From: Acidobacteriota bacterium
GTDB lineage: Bacteria > Acidobacteriota > Terriglobia > Acidiferrales > UBA7541
Direction: 5' to 3'
Length of the DNA stretch: 61,152 nt
NCBI GenBank assembly: GCA_021788095.1
Contig: JAJYLB010000022.1
Location: forward strand, 1-61,152
Under the pieces are notes generated by a model. The model searched no databases. It was not told the DNA's origin and was given only the letters and a program-made list of their open reading frames with translations. Below are positions 24,629-32,246 of the stretch, piece by piece (within the stretch, counting starts at the first letter, position 1; each line of letters begins with the position of its first letter). A program made the translations under genes and the position numbers.

Positions 24629-27073
24629 ATGAATCGGCGGGAATTTATGGCGAACCTGGCGGTGATGGCCGCGGCCGGCCGCCTGGCGAATTTCCGGAAG
24701 GGAGCGGCGGAGGCGAGGGACTATGCCCTGGCTCCGGTCTCCTATCTGGATGTGAATATCAACGATCCCTTCTGGACGCCGCGGATAGAAGCGACGAGGC
24801 GGGTTGCGGTGCCCTACTTCTTCGATCGCCAACGGGAAGGGGGCCAGCGCTACCAGGACATGCGGGTGGTGGAGGGAGCCTGCTACTTCCTCGCCAAGCG
24901 TCCGGACCCGGCGCTGCGCGCGCTGGTGGACGGCCGGCTGGACCCGGGGATCGAGTTCGTCCGGCGCCTGCAAAAAGCGAAGTGGCCCTCGAAGGCCGAC
25001 GGCACCACGCTCCCCGCGGGCGACTTCTTTCTTGCGTCCGTCGCCTACCACGAGGCGACGGGAAGCCGGAAGCTCCTCGACGTCGCCATCGAAATCGCCG
25101 ACGACCTGTGCGCGACCTTCGGGCAGGGCAAGCGGCGCGACATCGCCAGCCACGAAGGAGTGGAGTTTGCGCTCGTCCGCCTCTATCGCGCGACCGGCCA
25201 TTCGCGGTACGTGAAGCTCGCGAAGTTTTTCATCGACGAGCGCGGCAATTGGCGGCAGAGCGGCCGGTGCTCCTATGGGAGCTACGCCCAAGATCAGGTT
25301 CCGCTGAAGGAGCAAACCCGCGCCATAGGCCACTCGGTCCGCGCCACCTACCTTTACAACGGCTTGACCGACATCGTCGCGCTCACCGGCGACCCGGGCT
25401 ACGCCCAGGCGAACCAGCGCATCTGGGAGGACGCCGTCTCCAAGCGAACGTACCTTACCGGCGGCGTCGGCAGCTATCGCCATCACGAAAATTACGGCGA
25501 CGATTACGACCTTCCCAACCTGGGATGCTGGAATGAAATTTGCGCGGCATGCGGAACCATCTGGTGGAATCACCGGCTGTTTCTGCTTTCGCGGCACGCC
25601 CAATACCTCGACGTCCTGGAGCGCACCCTCTACAACGGGCTGTTGGCGGGCGTGTCGCTCGCGGGAGACCGGCATCTTTACCAGACGCCCCTGAAGGCTT
25701 ACGGGAGTTTCGAGCGCCACCTTTGGTTTGGGCCGGAGTGCTGCCCGCCGAACATCACCCGCTTGCTGGCCTCGCTCGGCGACCTGATCTATGCCACCGA
25801 TGGCCAAGGGCTCTACGTCAACTTGTTCGTGGGAAGCACGGCCTGGTTCCGTCTGGGCGGCACGCCCGTCCGAGTTCAACAGGAGACTCGCTATCCCTGG
25901 GAAGGCGCAACAACCTTGGCGGTCGATCCTGAAACGCCGCGCGAGTTCGCCCTAGCGGTGCGCATTCCGGGGTGGGCGCGCGGCGAGGTGATGCCCGGCG
26001 GACTCTACCGCTATACCGCGGGAAGCCATTCGGGGTTTGCGCTTACGGTCAACGGCCGGTCCGCCTCCTACGTGATGGATCAAGGATTTGCAAGAATCGA
26101 ACGGAAATGGGCGAAAGGTGACACGATCGAGTTGCGCTGCCCGATGCCTGTGCAAACGGTGACGGCGCGCCCCGAAGTTGCGGACGATCGGGGCATGGTT
26201 GCGCTCGAGCGTGGCCCTCTGGTCTTCTGCGGAGAGGGAGTGGATAACCTCGGGCGCGTGTTCAACCTGTTGGTTCCTGAAGACGCACGGTGGGAGTACG
26301 TCTATCGCCCGGAGGTTCTGGGCGGCATCGGAACCCTGAGCGGGCGGGTCGAAGCGCTCGGTCGCGTCGAGGATGGGATGGCCATCCGCAACCGCGAGCA
26401 GGCATTCGTGGCCATACCCTACTTCGCCTTTGGCAACCGCGATCCGGGCGAGATGGCGGTATGGCTGGCAGCCCAGCGCGCGCGGGTGGAGATCCCTCCC
26501 GCGCCCACACTGGCTTCGACGAGTCGCGCCACGTCTTCGTGCGGAAGCGGCACCATTGTCGATGACTATCCGGCCCATACGCCGCCCACGGTTGCCGCCA
26601 GGTGGTATCCCAACGCGCAGGACGGCAGCGGAGACATCCGAGCCATCTGCGACCAATCGGAGCCCGTGAACTCCGAAGATGAGTCCTCGTATTTCTTGCG
26701 GCTCCGTCCGCAGTCGGGCGACCGGGCTTGGCTCCAATATGATTTTCCCCAGGCGGCGCGCGTGGGGTCGGTGGAAGTGTATTGGAAAGACGACAAGCAA
26801 TACTGCCCCTTGCCGCGGGCTTGGCGCCTCCTCTACAAGCAGGGCGAGGAATGGATGCCGATTGAAGCCAAAGGCTCCTATGGTGTGGAGAAAGACCAGT
26901 TCAATCGCGTCGAGTTCGAGCCGGTAACCACTTCCGCCCTGCGAATGGAGATCCAGCTTCAGGGAAAAATCTACAAGCAGGGCGGACTCGGCCCTCCGGA
27001 CGCCAACTGGGTGAGAGAAGATTTCACCTGGTACGAAGGCGGCGTGATCGAGTGGAGGGTCGAGGAAGTCTGA
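24629..27073 (+). CDS. GH127 beta-L-arabinofuranosidase-like protein with C-terminal discoidin-like domain
   Basis: 814 residues from ATG 24629 (AGG just upstream); a GTG overlapping the preceding stop at 24617 is the alternative. The N-terminus MNRREFMANLAVMAAAGRL is Tat-like. The catalytic part shows all four zinc/nucleophile positions known from HypBA1: Glu303-x-Cys305 (NEICAAC) and Cys371-Cys372 (PECCPPN). A beta-sandwich region follows. From about residue 640 an F5/8 type C (CBM32-like) domain (AWLQYDFPQAARVGSVEVYWKDDKQYCPLPRAWRLLYKQGEEWMPI) presumably binds glycan. It is coupled to the upstream DUF5695-like gene. The activity expected is removal of beta-L-arabinofuranose or a related furanose. 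Confidence 0.88.
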   Translation: MNRREFMANLAVMAAAGRLANFRKGAAEARDYALAPVSYLDVNINDPFWTPRIEATRRVAVPYFFDRQREGGQRYQDMRVVEGACYFLAKRPDPALRALVDGRLDPGIEFVRRLQKAKWPSKADGTTLPAGDFFLASVAYHEATGSRKLLDVAIEIADDLCATFGQGKRRDIASHEGVEFALVRLYRATGHSRYVKLAKFFIDERGNWRQSGRCSYGSYAQDQVPLKEQTRAIGHSVRATYLYNGLTDIVALTGDPGYAQANQRIWEDAVSKRTYLTGGVGSYRHHENYGDDYDLPNLGCWNEICAACGTIWWNHRLFLLSRHAQYLDVLERTLYNGLLAGVSLAGDRHLYQTPLKAYGSFERHLWFGPECCPPNITRLLASLGDLIYATDGQGLYVNLFVGSTAWFRLGGTPVRVQQETRYPWEGATTLAVDPETPREFALAVRIPGWARGEVMPGGLYRYTAGSHSGFALTVNGRSASYVMDQGFARIERKWAKGDTIELRCPMPVQTVTARPEVADDRGMVALERGPLVFCGEGVDNLGRVFNLLVPEDARWEYVYRPEVLGGIGTLSGRVEALGRVEDGMAIRNREQAFVAIPYFAFGNRDPGEMAVWLAAQRARVEIPPAPTLASTSRATSSCGSGTIVDDYPAHTPPTVAARWYPNAQDGSGDIRAICDQSEPVNSEDESSYFLRLRPQSGDRAWLQYDFPQAARVGSVEVYWKDDKQYCPLPRAWRLLYKQGEEWMPIEAKGSYGVEKDQFNRVEFEPVTTSALRMEIQLQGKIYKQGGLGPPDANWVREDFTWYEGGVIEWRVEEV

Positions 27074-27218
27074 ACCGTAGTTTTCGGCCTGAGAAACTGC
27101 TAGAATCCTGCCAAAGAGTTCGCTTCCCAGGGCCTTTGTTTCGTGCATGGGAGTGCGGCCGCGTGGCTCCCGGCGCCTTCGAAGGTGCGACCGTCGCTCC
27201 GGAAAGCGAGTTGAGACC

Positions 27219-28583
27219 ATGCGTAAAGCGCTGGCTTTCGCCGTGGCCTTTTGCTTCACTGCGGCGAACCTGGCCTGGGCCGGATCGGCACGGCGACCTT
27301 CCTCTGGTTCACCCCATCAACAGGATCAGGAAGCGGAGCAGCAACAGCCGGCCTACCAACCGTATTCCGCCGATCAACTGGATAACCTGCTCGCTCCCAT
27401 CGCCCTGTATCCCGACCCGCTGCTGGCGCAGGTGCTGGTGGCGGCGACCTTTCCCGACGAAATCGACGAGGCGGCGCGCTGGGAGCGCGATTCCGGCACC
27501 AATGGCATTGACGACCAGTCGTGGGACGTGAGCGTCCTAGCCGTCGCCCACTACCCGTCCGTCCTAAACATGATGGATGACAATCTGGATTGGACCACAG
27601 CTCTCGGCCAAGCCTACGTCTATCAATCGACCGACGTGATGAGTTCGATCCAGCGGTTGCGGGCGATGGCGGAGCAGCAGGGGAATTTGGTTGACACGCC
27701 CGAGCAGCAAGTGGTCAACGAGGACGGAGAGATTGCTATCTGGCCGGCCACTCCGGAATACATTTACGTCCCCGTTTACGACCCCTCGATCGTGTTTTTC
27801 CGCCCGGCCTATGGGGGCGGAGTCTTCGCCGGGTTTTCTTTTGGACCCGCGCTCGTGATTGGCGTTTGGCTCAATCTCGATTGCGACTGGGGCGGGCACC
27901 GGGTGTTTTACACCGGGTGGCGGGGATCGGGCTGGATCGCGCGTTCGCGGCCGCACATTCGCATCAATACCATCTACGTGAATTCGCGCTACACCAACGT
28001 TGTCGTCAACGGCGCCGCCGCCCAACGGCCCGTGAACGCCGGCGCGCTGTCGCGCTACCAGAACGTGCACCGCGACGTCGGTTTCCAGAATCGCGGCCGC
28101 GGCGCGCCGGCTCCGGCACGGCAGCCGGCGTACGGCGTTCCCAACAAGATCATCGACCGAAATATCAGCCCGAGTCAGCAGATCGAGTATTTCCGGGGCC
28201 GGTCGCAGCCTACCCCCACTCCCGCGGTGCGAGCGGTGCCGCAGCCGTCCCGGTTTCCCACCGCGCCGCGGCAATCCCAGCCGCCGTCTGTAAGGCAGCC
28301 GGGCGGCGTTCCGGAGCAGCCACGGCCCGCCTCGAGGCCCCAGCCGCAGCCGCCGGCGCGACAGCCAAGCGGCTTTCCGCAGGTGCGTCAACCTCAGCCT
28401 GGGCCCGCGCAGCGGCCCGCCTCACCGGCCGCCACGCAACCGCCCAATGCTTTCGGTAGGGGCGACGGCTACTTCAATTCCCGCGCGGCCAGCGAGCGCG
28501 GCCAGCAGAGTCGTCAGCAAATGAATCGGCCGCCCGCCGCGAGGGCGACGCCAGCAAGCAAGCCGCGCCCGCGGCACCGGTGA
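27219..28583 (+). CDS. DUF3300 secreted protein
   Basis: 454 residues from ATG 27219, which begins a good signal peptide (RKALAFAVAFCFTAANLAWAG); the frame is open upstream to 27147. The DUF3300 domain is clear: SADQLDNLLAPIALYPDPLLAQVLVAATFPDEIDEAARW and IWPATPEYIYVPVYDPSIVF. The C-terminal 150 residues are a Pro/Gln/Arg-rich disordered tail. The DUF2950 gene starts 11 bases after the stop; the two families are regularly found side by side in Gram-negative bacteria. Function unknown, envelope location likely. Confidence 0.92.
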   Translation: MRKALAFAVAFCFTAANLAWAGSARRPSSGSPHQQDQEAEQQQPAYQPYSADQLDNLLAPIALYPDPLLAQVLVAATFPDEIDEAARWERDSGTNGIDDQSWDVSVLAVAHYPSVLNMMDDNLDWTTALGQAYVYQSTDVMSSIQRLRAMAEQQGNLVDTPEQQVVNEDGEIAIWPATPEYIYVPVYDPSIVFFRPAYGGGVFAGFSFGPALVIGVWLNLDCDWGGHRVFYTGWRGSGWIARSRPHIRINTIYVNSRYTNVVVNGAAAQRPVNAGALSRYQNVHRDVGFQNRGRGAPAPARQPAYGVPNKIIDRNISPSQQIEYFRGRSQPTPTPAVRAVPQPSRFPTAPRQSQPPSVRQPGGVPEQPRPASRPQPQPPARQPSGFPQVRQPQPGPAQRPASPAATQPPNAFGRGDGYFNSRAASERGQQSRQQMNRPPAARATPASKPRPRHR

Positions 28584-28594
28584 GGGAGGCAGCT

Positions 28595-29623
28595 ATGACA
28601 AATGGATCGATTCGATGTCGCGCTTGTCTCCGGCGGACCTTGCCTTTGCTTGCCGCTTCGCTCTGGTGCGTTCCTGTCGCTGCGGGAGCTACCGCTTCCA
28701 AGGCCGTTTCGCCAGCCCGCGTCGAAGCGACCGGGCGGGCTTCGCAAACAGCGCCGGCCGCGCAGCCCACCTTTGCTACCCCTGAGGCTGCCCTCGATGC
28801 CCTCGTGGCTGTGGTGAAGACGGGAGATCCCCGGGTGGTTTCGAGCTTTTTCGGTCCCGACGGCAAGCAATTGCTTTCCGGCGATCACGTACAGGACCGG
28901 ACGCAGCTCCAGCGCTTCGCCACCAACCTCGATGCGGCGGCGCACTTGCAGAAAGAGGCAGCGGGTTACACGGTCCTCGTCGGCCAAAACCGGTGGCCGT
29001 TCCCGATACGGCTCGTCCGCCGCGACGGCCGCTGGCTCTTCGACACCAAAGCCGGCTTGCAGGAGATCCTGAATCGGCGGATCGGCCAGGACGAGTTGGC
29101 GGCCATCGCCACTTGCCGCGCTTACGCGGTGGCGCAGTGGGAGTATTACACCGAGTCGGGCGGCGCCGCGCAGGGACTGGCCGTCTACGCCCAGAAATTT
29201 GTCAGCTCGCCCGGGCATCATGACGGTCTCTACTGGGCCACGGCCCCGAGTGAGAAGCCGAGCCCGCTTGGCGAGCTTGTCGCGGACGCGAGAGCCGAGG
29301 GGTACGGCCCGAGTGCCCGCTCCGCACGGTCCGGCGCGCCACCCAAGCCGCGTCCCTTCCACGGCTACTACTTTCGGATTCTTACTGCGCAGGGCCGCAG
29401 CGCTCCCGGCGGCAAGTTCAGCTACATCATCAATGGGAACATGATCGCCGGTTACGCGTTGGTAGCCTATCCGGAGAAGTGGGGTAATTCCGGGGTGATG
29501 ACTTTCATGATCAACGGCCAGGGCCGCGTCTACCAAAAGAACCTCGGGCCTCAAACGGCGAGCATCGCCGCGGCCATGACTGAATACAACCCCGACCCTA
29601 CCTGGCAGTTGGTTCAGCCGTAG
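28595..29623 (+). CDS. DUF2950 secreted protein
   Basis: 342 residues; TGAGGGAGG precedes ATG 28595 (a GTG at 28580 overlaps the upstream gene). The signal peptide (LPLLAASLWCVPVAAG) is followed by the DUF2950 domain: FATPEAALDALVAVVKTGDPRVVSSFFGPDG, then AIATCRAYAVAQWEYY, HGYYFRILTAQG and KWGNSGVMTFMINGQGRVYQKNLG. Partner of the preceding DUF3300 protein. The mature protein should be periplasmic; no enzymatic role is established. Confidence 0.92.
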   Translation: MTNGSIRCRACLRRTLPLLAASLWCVPVAAGATASKAVSPARVEATGRASQTAPAAQPTFATPEAALDALVAVVKTGDPRVVSSFFGPDGKQLLSGDHVQDRTQLQRFATNLDAAAHLQKEAAGYTVLVGQNRWPFPIRLVRRDGRWLFDTKAGLQEILNRRIGQDELAAIATCRAYAVAQWEYYTESGGAAQGLAVYAQKFVSSPGHHDGLYWATAPSEKPSPLGELVADARAEGYGPSARSARSGAPPKPRPFHGYYFRILTAQGRSAPGGKFSYIINGNMIAGYALVAYPEKWGNSGVMTFMINGQGRVYQKNLGPQTASIAAAMTEYNPDPTWQLVQP

Positions 29624-29820
29624 CCGAGAAGGCGGGACTTTGTCAGGTTGCCGTACAGTGCGCCGCTGCGAGCGGAACCAGAGCCGAAGGAAAGGGGTTT
29701 TTCGGAGCAGAAGGTGGAGTTGAGCTATTCGTACCTCAAGAGCGGCCGTCGGATCGACGCGCAGAGCGGCGGCGATACGCGCGATCTTGCCTATCCCAGC
29801 ACCAAGACGTGGATCCGCTT

Positions 29821-29958
29821 TCATCGTCCACTGCCAGGGTCGTAGAGCCAAGCATGGTTTATGGCAACCCAAGTGGAGGTGTTGTAGCCACCGGCGAGCA
29901 GGACTTTCGCGAGAATCATTAGCGCCACGGCTGCGAATCGTGTCCGGCGTGCTCGCAT
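29821..29958 (-). CDS. 45-residue peptide with N-terminal membrane/signal segment
   Basis: A small gene with a very strong ribosome-binding site, AAGGAAGGAGAAGG, ending 3 bases before ATG 29958. The peptide has a basic start (MRARRTRF), a hydrophobic stretch (AAVALMILAKVLLAGG) and a polar, aromatic tail ending in a Gly-Ser-Gly-Arg. It starts 16 bases after the stop of the shortened permease on the same strand, so it is cotranscribed with it and the PadR gene. No family is recognised. It could be a secreted or membrane-inserted small protein. The codon pattern and ribosome-binding site support it; homologues were not checked. Confidence 0.55.
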   Translation of the reverse strand: MRARRTRFAAVALMILAKVLLAGGYNTSTWVAINHAWLYDPGSGR

Positions 29959-29974
29959 TCGCCTTCTCCTTCCT

Positions 29975-30433
29975 TCATTCGTGGCGCAGGGCGACCGTAG
30001 GAGGGACCTTCATGGCGCGTCGCGCGGGGATGTAGCAAGCAGGCAGCGCGACAAGCGCCAGCAAAAAAGCGACGGCGACGAAGGTGACCGGATCGGTGGC
30101 GCTGAGGTCGAAAAGCAATGCCGACATGAGGCGCGTTAGCGCGATGGACGCCACGATGCCAAGAACCAATCCAACCAGCACGAGCGTCATACCCTGCCGA
30201 ATAATGAACTGAAGGATGTCGCGGCAGTTCTCCTTGGCCTGCTCGATACCGCCCAGGTCGAGTCGCGCTTGCCGGCGCGCCTGGTCTGGGGTCATCCCCT
30301 GCGCGACGTATTCCTCGGCTTTCCCTTCAAGGTGGTCGCGCAGCTCGGCGTCGAGTTCCCGGTCCGCCTGCGCCCGGCGAAAGAGCGACCGCAGCCGCAA
30401 CGGAATCGTGTAGAGCCACCGTTCCAGCCGCAT
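29975..30433 (-). CDS. Internally deleted MacB/FtsX-type permease (acidobacterial duplicated orphan permease, ADOP)
   Basis: 152 residues. The first 75 or so (LRSLFRRAQADRELDAELRDHLEGKAEEYVAQGMTPDQARRQARLDLGG) are the cytoplasmic N-terminal module seen in ADOP permeases. The rest (IIRQGMTLVLVGLVLGIVASIALTRLMSALLFDL ... PACYIPARRAMKVPPTVALRHE) is the extreme C-terminal FtsX domain. The 700 or so residues normally between them are missing, yet the junction is in frame, leaving a mini-protein with two or three membrane helices. It follows the PadR gene by 27 bases, as intact ADOP genes do. Probably non-functional, or reduced to a small membrane protein. ATG 30445 is an alternative start. Confidence 0.8.
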   Translation of the reverse strand: MRLERWLYTIPLRLRSLFRRAQADRELDAELRDHLEGKAEEYVAQGMTPDQARRQARLDLGGIEQAKENCRDILQFIIRQGMTLVLVGLVLGIVASIALTRLMSALLFDLSATDPVTFVAVAFLLALVALPACYIPARRAMKVPPTVALRHE

Positions 30434-30460
30434 CGTCGCCCCCACTCGGCGCGCGCGCCG

Positions 30461-30796
30461 CTATGCCTTTTTCAGTTCGACCACCCGCGAAATCGCGCCC
30501 GCCAACCTGCCCCAGTTGTTTGCTTCTCTCTCGAGCTGCCGTCGGCCCAGGCGAGTCAAGGAGTAGTATTTCGCCCGCCGGCCCTTTTCGGAGGTCTTCC
30601 ACTCCGCGGTGATCCACCCCTCCTGTTCGAGCTTGTGCAGGGCAGGGTAGAGGGATCCATCGCTCACCCGCAGAACATCGCCCGAGACCTGCTTCAATCG
30701 CTGGCTGACGGCAAGACCACTCAACGGCTGGAGCGCCAGGATTTTCAGCAGCAGCATGTCCAGCGTGCCCTGGACGAGGCCGGCAGGCTTGCTCAT
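30461..30796 (-). CDS. PadR-family transcriptional regulator
   Basis: 111 residues. The winged helix of PadR is clear: GTLDMLLLKILALQPLSGLAVSQRLKQVSGDVLRVSDGSLYPALHKLEQEGWITAEWKTSEKGRRAKYYSLTRLGRRQL. This small type regulates adjacent permease genes in Acidobacteriota. A palindrome immediately upstream is its likely operator. It heads the operon with the shortened permease and the 45-residue peptide. Confidence 0.93.
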   Translation of the reverse strand: MSKPAGLVQGTLDMLLLKILALQPLSGLAVSQRLKQVSGDVLRVSDGSLYPALHKLEQEGWITAEWKTSEKGRRAKYYSLTRLGRRQLEREANNWGRLAGAISRVVELKKA

Positions 30797-30805
30797 GTGT
30801 TATGT

Positions 30806-30820
30806 CCTCGGTAACCGAGG
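30806..30820 (-). promoter_or_regulatory. Palindromic operator upstream of padR
   Basis: CCTCGGTAACCGAGG, two 7-base arms around one base, starting 10 bases before the padR start codon. The position and symmetry fit autorepression by the PadR dimer. Confidence 0.6.
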
Positions 30821-30875
30821 GTATCCCCTTGGACCGCGGTAAGCAAGGGGACACGCTAGCGAAGCGTGGAGGTGT

Positions 30876-31457
30876 CTATTGTTTCGACAGTGATTGCCCC
30901 AGGGCTGGAACGATTTGGTAGACGGGGCCGCGCCAAAACGATGGCGCCGGATCGTTCTCCCAGCGCGCGTGCGGGGCGAACGCGATGGCCATATCCCAAT
31001 AAAAGCCCTTGCCCGAGTTGGGACCGGGCGCGGGCGCGATCTGCCGGGCCATCTTCTCCAAAGCGACGGAAATCACGTGATGCGGGTCCCAGAATTGGCG
31101 AGCTCGCGCGTCGGAAATTCGGGCCAGCGCGCCGCCGCTGGGCGCGCCCCAATCCGTAACAAGGATCGGCTCCCAGACAACGAGTACCCGCAGTTTCCAC
31201 TCGGGATGCTGCTTCAATAGCTGCTCGGTTGCGGAGGCCCCCCGCAAACAAAAGGGTCACGTCGGCGACAACAGCAGAACGACTCGGGGCAAATTCGCAT
31301 CCGCGTCAAAAGCCGACGTGAATGGGGAGAGGTTGCCAGGCGCAAGCCTGACGAGCGGGGGTTGGCCTGGCGGCGCAGACCCGGGCAGCCACATATAGAA
31401 GGCCAGCGACAGCAAGACGACAGCGACTGCGGCGATTACGATCGGCTTCCTTTTCAT
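30876..31457 (-). CDS. Candidate selenoprotein: membrane-anchored thioredoxin-like protein with in-frame UGA (UxxC)
   Basis: 193 residues if the TGA at 31257-31259 is decoded as selenocysteine. ATG 31457 overlaps the merT stop (ATGA). An N-terminal anchor (IVIAAVAVVLLSLAFYMWL) is followed by LPRVVLLLSPT, then codon 67 = TGA, then P-F-Cys70 and a helix (LRGASATEQLLKQHPEWKLRVLVVW). This strand-Thr-U-x-x-C-helix is exactly the thioredoxin redox site with its first Cys replaced by UGA. The same frame stays open for 126 further codons to TAG at 30876. An 8-bp hairpin with a GGC loop lies about 17 bases after the UGA, as bacterial SECIS elements require. If the UGA is a true stop, this is a broken gene. 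A role with MerT in mercury or metal handling is inferred from context. Confidence 0.66.
31229..31247 (-). promoter_or_regulatory. SECIS-like hairpin downstream of the in-frame UGA
   Basis: On the mRNA strand UUGCGGGG pairs with CUCCGCAA (one G-U pair) around the loop GGC. The first loop G is 17-18 bases after the UGA. This meets the published general rules for bacterial SECIS elements: short loop, G in its first two positions, 16-37 bases from UGA. The coding sequence itself constrains these bases, so chance cannot be excluded. Confidence 0.55.
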
Positions 31458-31792
31458 TGGCCGCTCCGCGCGGAGAAGTCCGCGATGAGTCCGGCGACTT
31501 GCTGAGGAAAGAAAATCATTCCCGCAACCACGACCACAGCGGCCCAGAGAAGAAGGTTGGCGATCCACCGGCCGCGGACCGCGCACTGTTTAGTCCGATG
31601 TTGTTGCCAGAATCCCAATCCAAGCAGCGCGAGGGAGACGCCCAGAAGCCAGGGGCGGAGCGCCGTAAAGAAAGCGCTCGAGACACCTGCACCCAAAGCC
31701 GCGGCGAAGCCGAGTGGGAGGCAGCAACTGATCGTCGCCACGGAACTCACCACAGCCGCGAGAGACGCCGCGATACCAGTCCCCTGTTTCAT
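31454..31792 (-). CDS. MerT-like mercuric ion transport protein
   Basis: 112 residues with three hydrophobic helices. The first helix carries adjacent Cys23-Cys24 (VATISCCLPLGFA), the Hg(II)-binding pair of MerT. A further Cys sits in the loop (RTKQCAVRGR), where classical MerT has a second pair. The start overlaps the stop of the MerR stub (ATGA) and its stop overlaps the next gene in the same way. Predicted to move Hg(II) across the inner membrane; there is no merA or merP in the window. Confidence 0.78.
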   Translation of the reverse strand: MKQGTGIAASLAAVVSSVATISCCLPLGFAAALGAGVSSAFFTALRPWLLGVSLALLGLGFWQQHRTKQCAVRGRWIANLLLWAAVVVVAGMIFFPQQVAGLIADFSARSGQ

Positions 31793-31926
31793 TTGCCCTC
31801 CCTGCCGCCGTACCTGCGGAATCCGCCTTGGGTTCGCGGTGCGCGCGGCAACAGACCCTGGCGCTCGCAGAAACGAATCGCGTCAACCGAGAGGTCGATC
31901 TTCTTTGTCACAATTCCAATGTGCAT
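31789..31926 (-). CDS. MerR-family stub: helix-turn-helix only, 45 residues
   Basis: Starts at ATG 31926 with GGAG 9 bases upstream and reads like a MerR N-terminus (HIGIVTKKIDLSVDAIRFCERQGLLPR ... GGFRRYG). It ends after 45 residues where intact MerR proteins continue for another 80-100 (remaining winged helix, dimerisation helix, metal-binding Cys). The usual Tyr in FYER is Cys here. The stop overlaps merT (ATGA). Either a deletion brought merT up to the HTH, or the gene has decayed while its promoter and coupling to merT were kept. Confidence 0.72.
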   Translation of the reverse strand: MHIGIVTKKIDLSVDAIRFCERQGLLPRAPRTQGGFRRYGGREGK

Positions 31927-31945
31927 CGAGCGCGACTCCTAGGAA

Positions 31946-31977
31946 ATCCTACACCCTGGTGTGGGGTCTAGAGTCAA
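31946..31977 (-). promoter_or_regulatory. MerR-type promoter with dyad between -35 and -10
   Basis: On the minus strand TTGACT (31977-31972) and TAGGAT (31951-31946) are separated by 20 bases, the stretched spacing of MerR-controlled promoters. The spacer holds a dyad CTAnACCC-N7-GGGTnTAG at 31949-31971. Transcription would start about 13 bases before the MerR-stub ATG. Confidence 0.65.
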
Positions 31978-32246
31978 TTCCAATTCGATCATGCAGAGAT
32001 GGGACGAGAGGCAAGCCGCAATTTGCAGGTGATTCAGTGCAAAGGATCGGGCGAATTCGCAGGTCTGAAGGTTCGGGGGCATCCTGGGCACCGTCGCGCG
32101 GCGTGCGTTTTTCGGGTGAACGCGGTCTGGACGGACAAAACTGCCTCCCGCGTTTTCGTCGTGTGGGTGTTGCTCCTGGTTTTGGGTTAATAGCCGGGGA
32201 GGTGGGGAGAAAGGCTTGGGAATCCACTGCCCGGTCACGCGTACCC
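31978..32246. other. Intergenic region, no gene seen
   Basis: Together with the MerR-type promoter this makes a 320-base gap. Nothing recognisable is present; short open frames here lack ribosome-binding sites and family resemblance. Confidence 0.5.

Noticed and set aside
29648..29845. Open frame of 65 codons beginning at TTG after the DUF2950 gene
   Set aside because: It has moderately protein-like composition but no ribosome-binding site, no family resemblance, and it overlaps the better supported 45-residue gene on the other strand. At most it is a remnant.
31999..32190. Short plus-strand frame with a hydrophobic end upstream of the MerR promoter
   Set aside because: No ribosome-binding site, and the hydrophobic tail ends directly at a stop. 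Nothing resembles a family.
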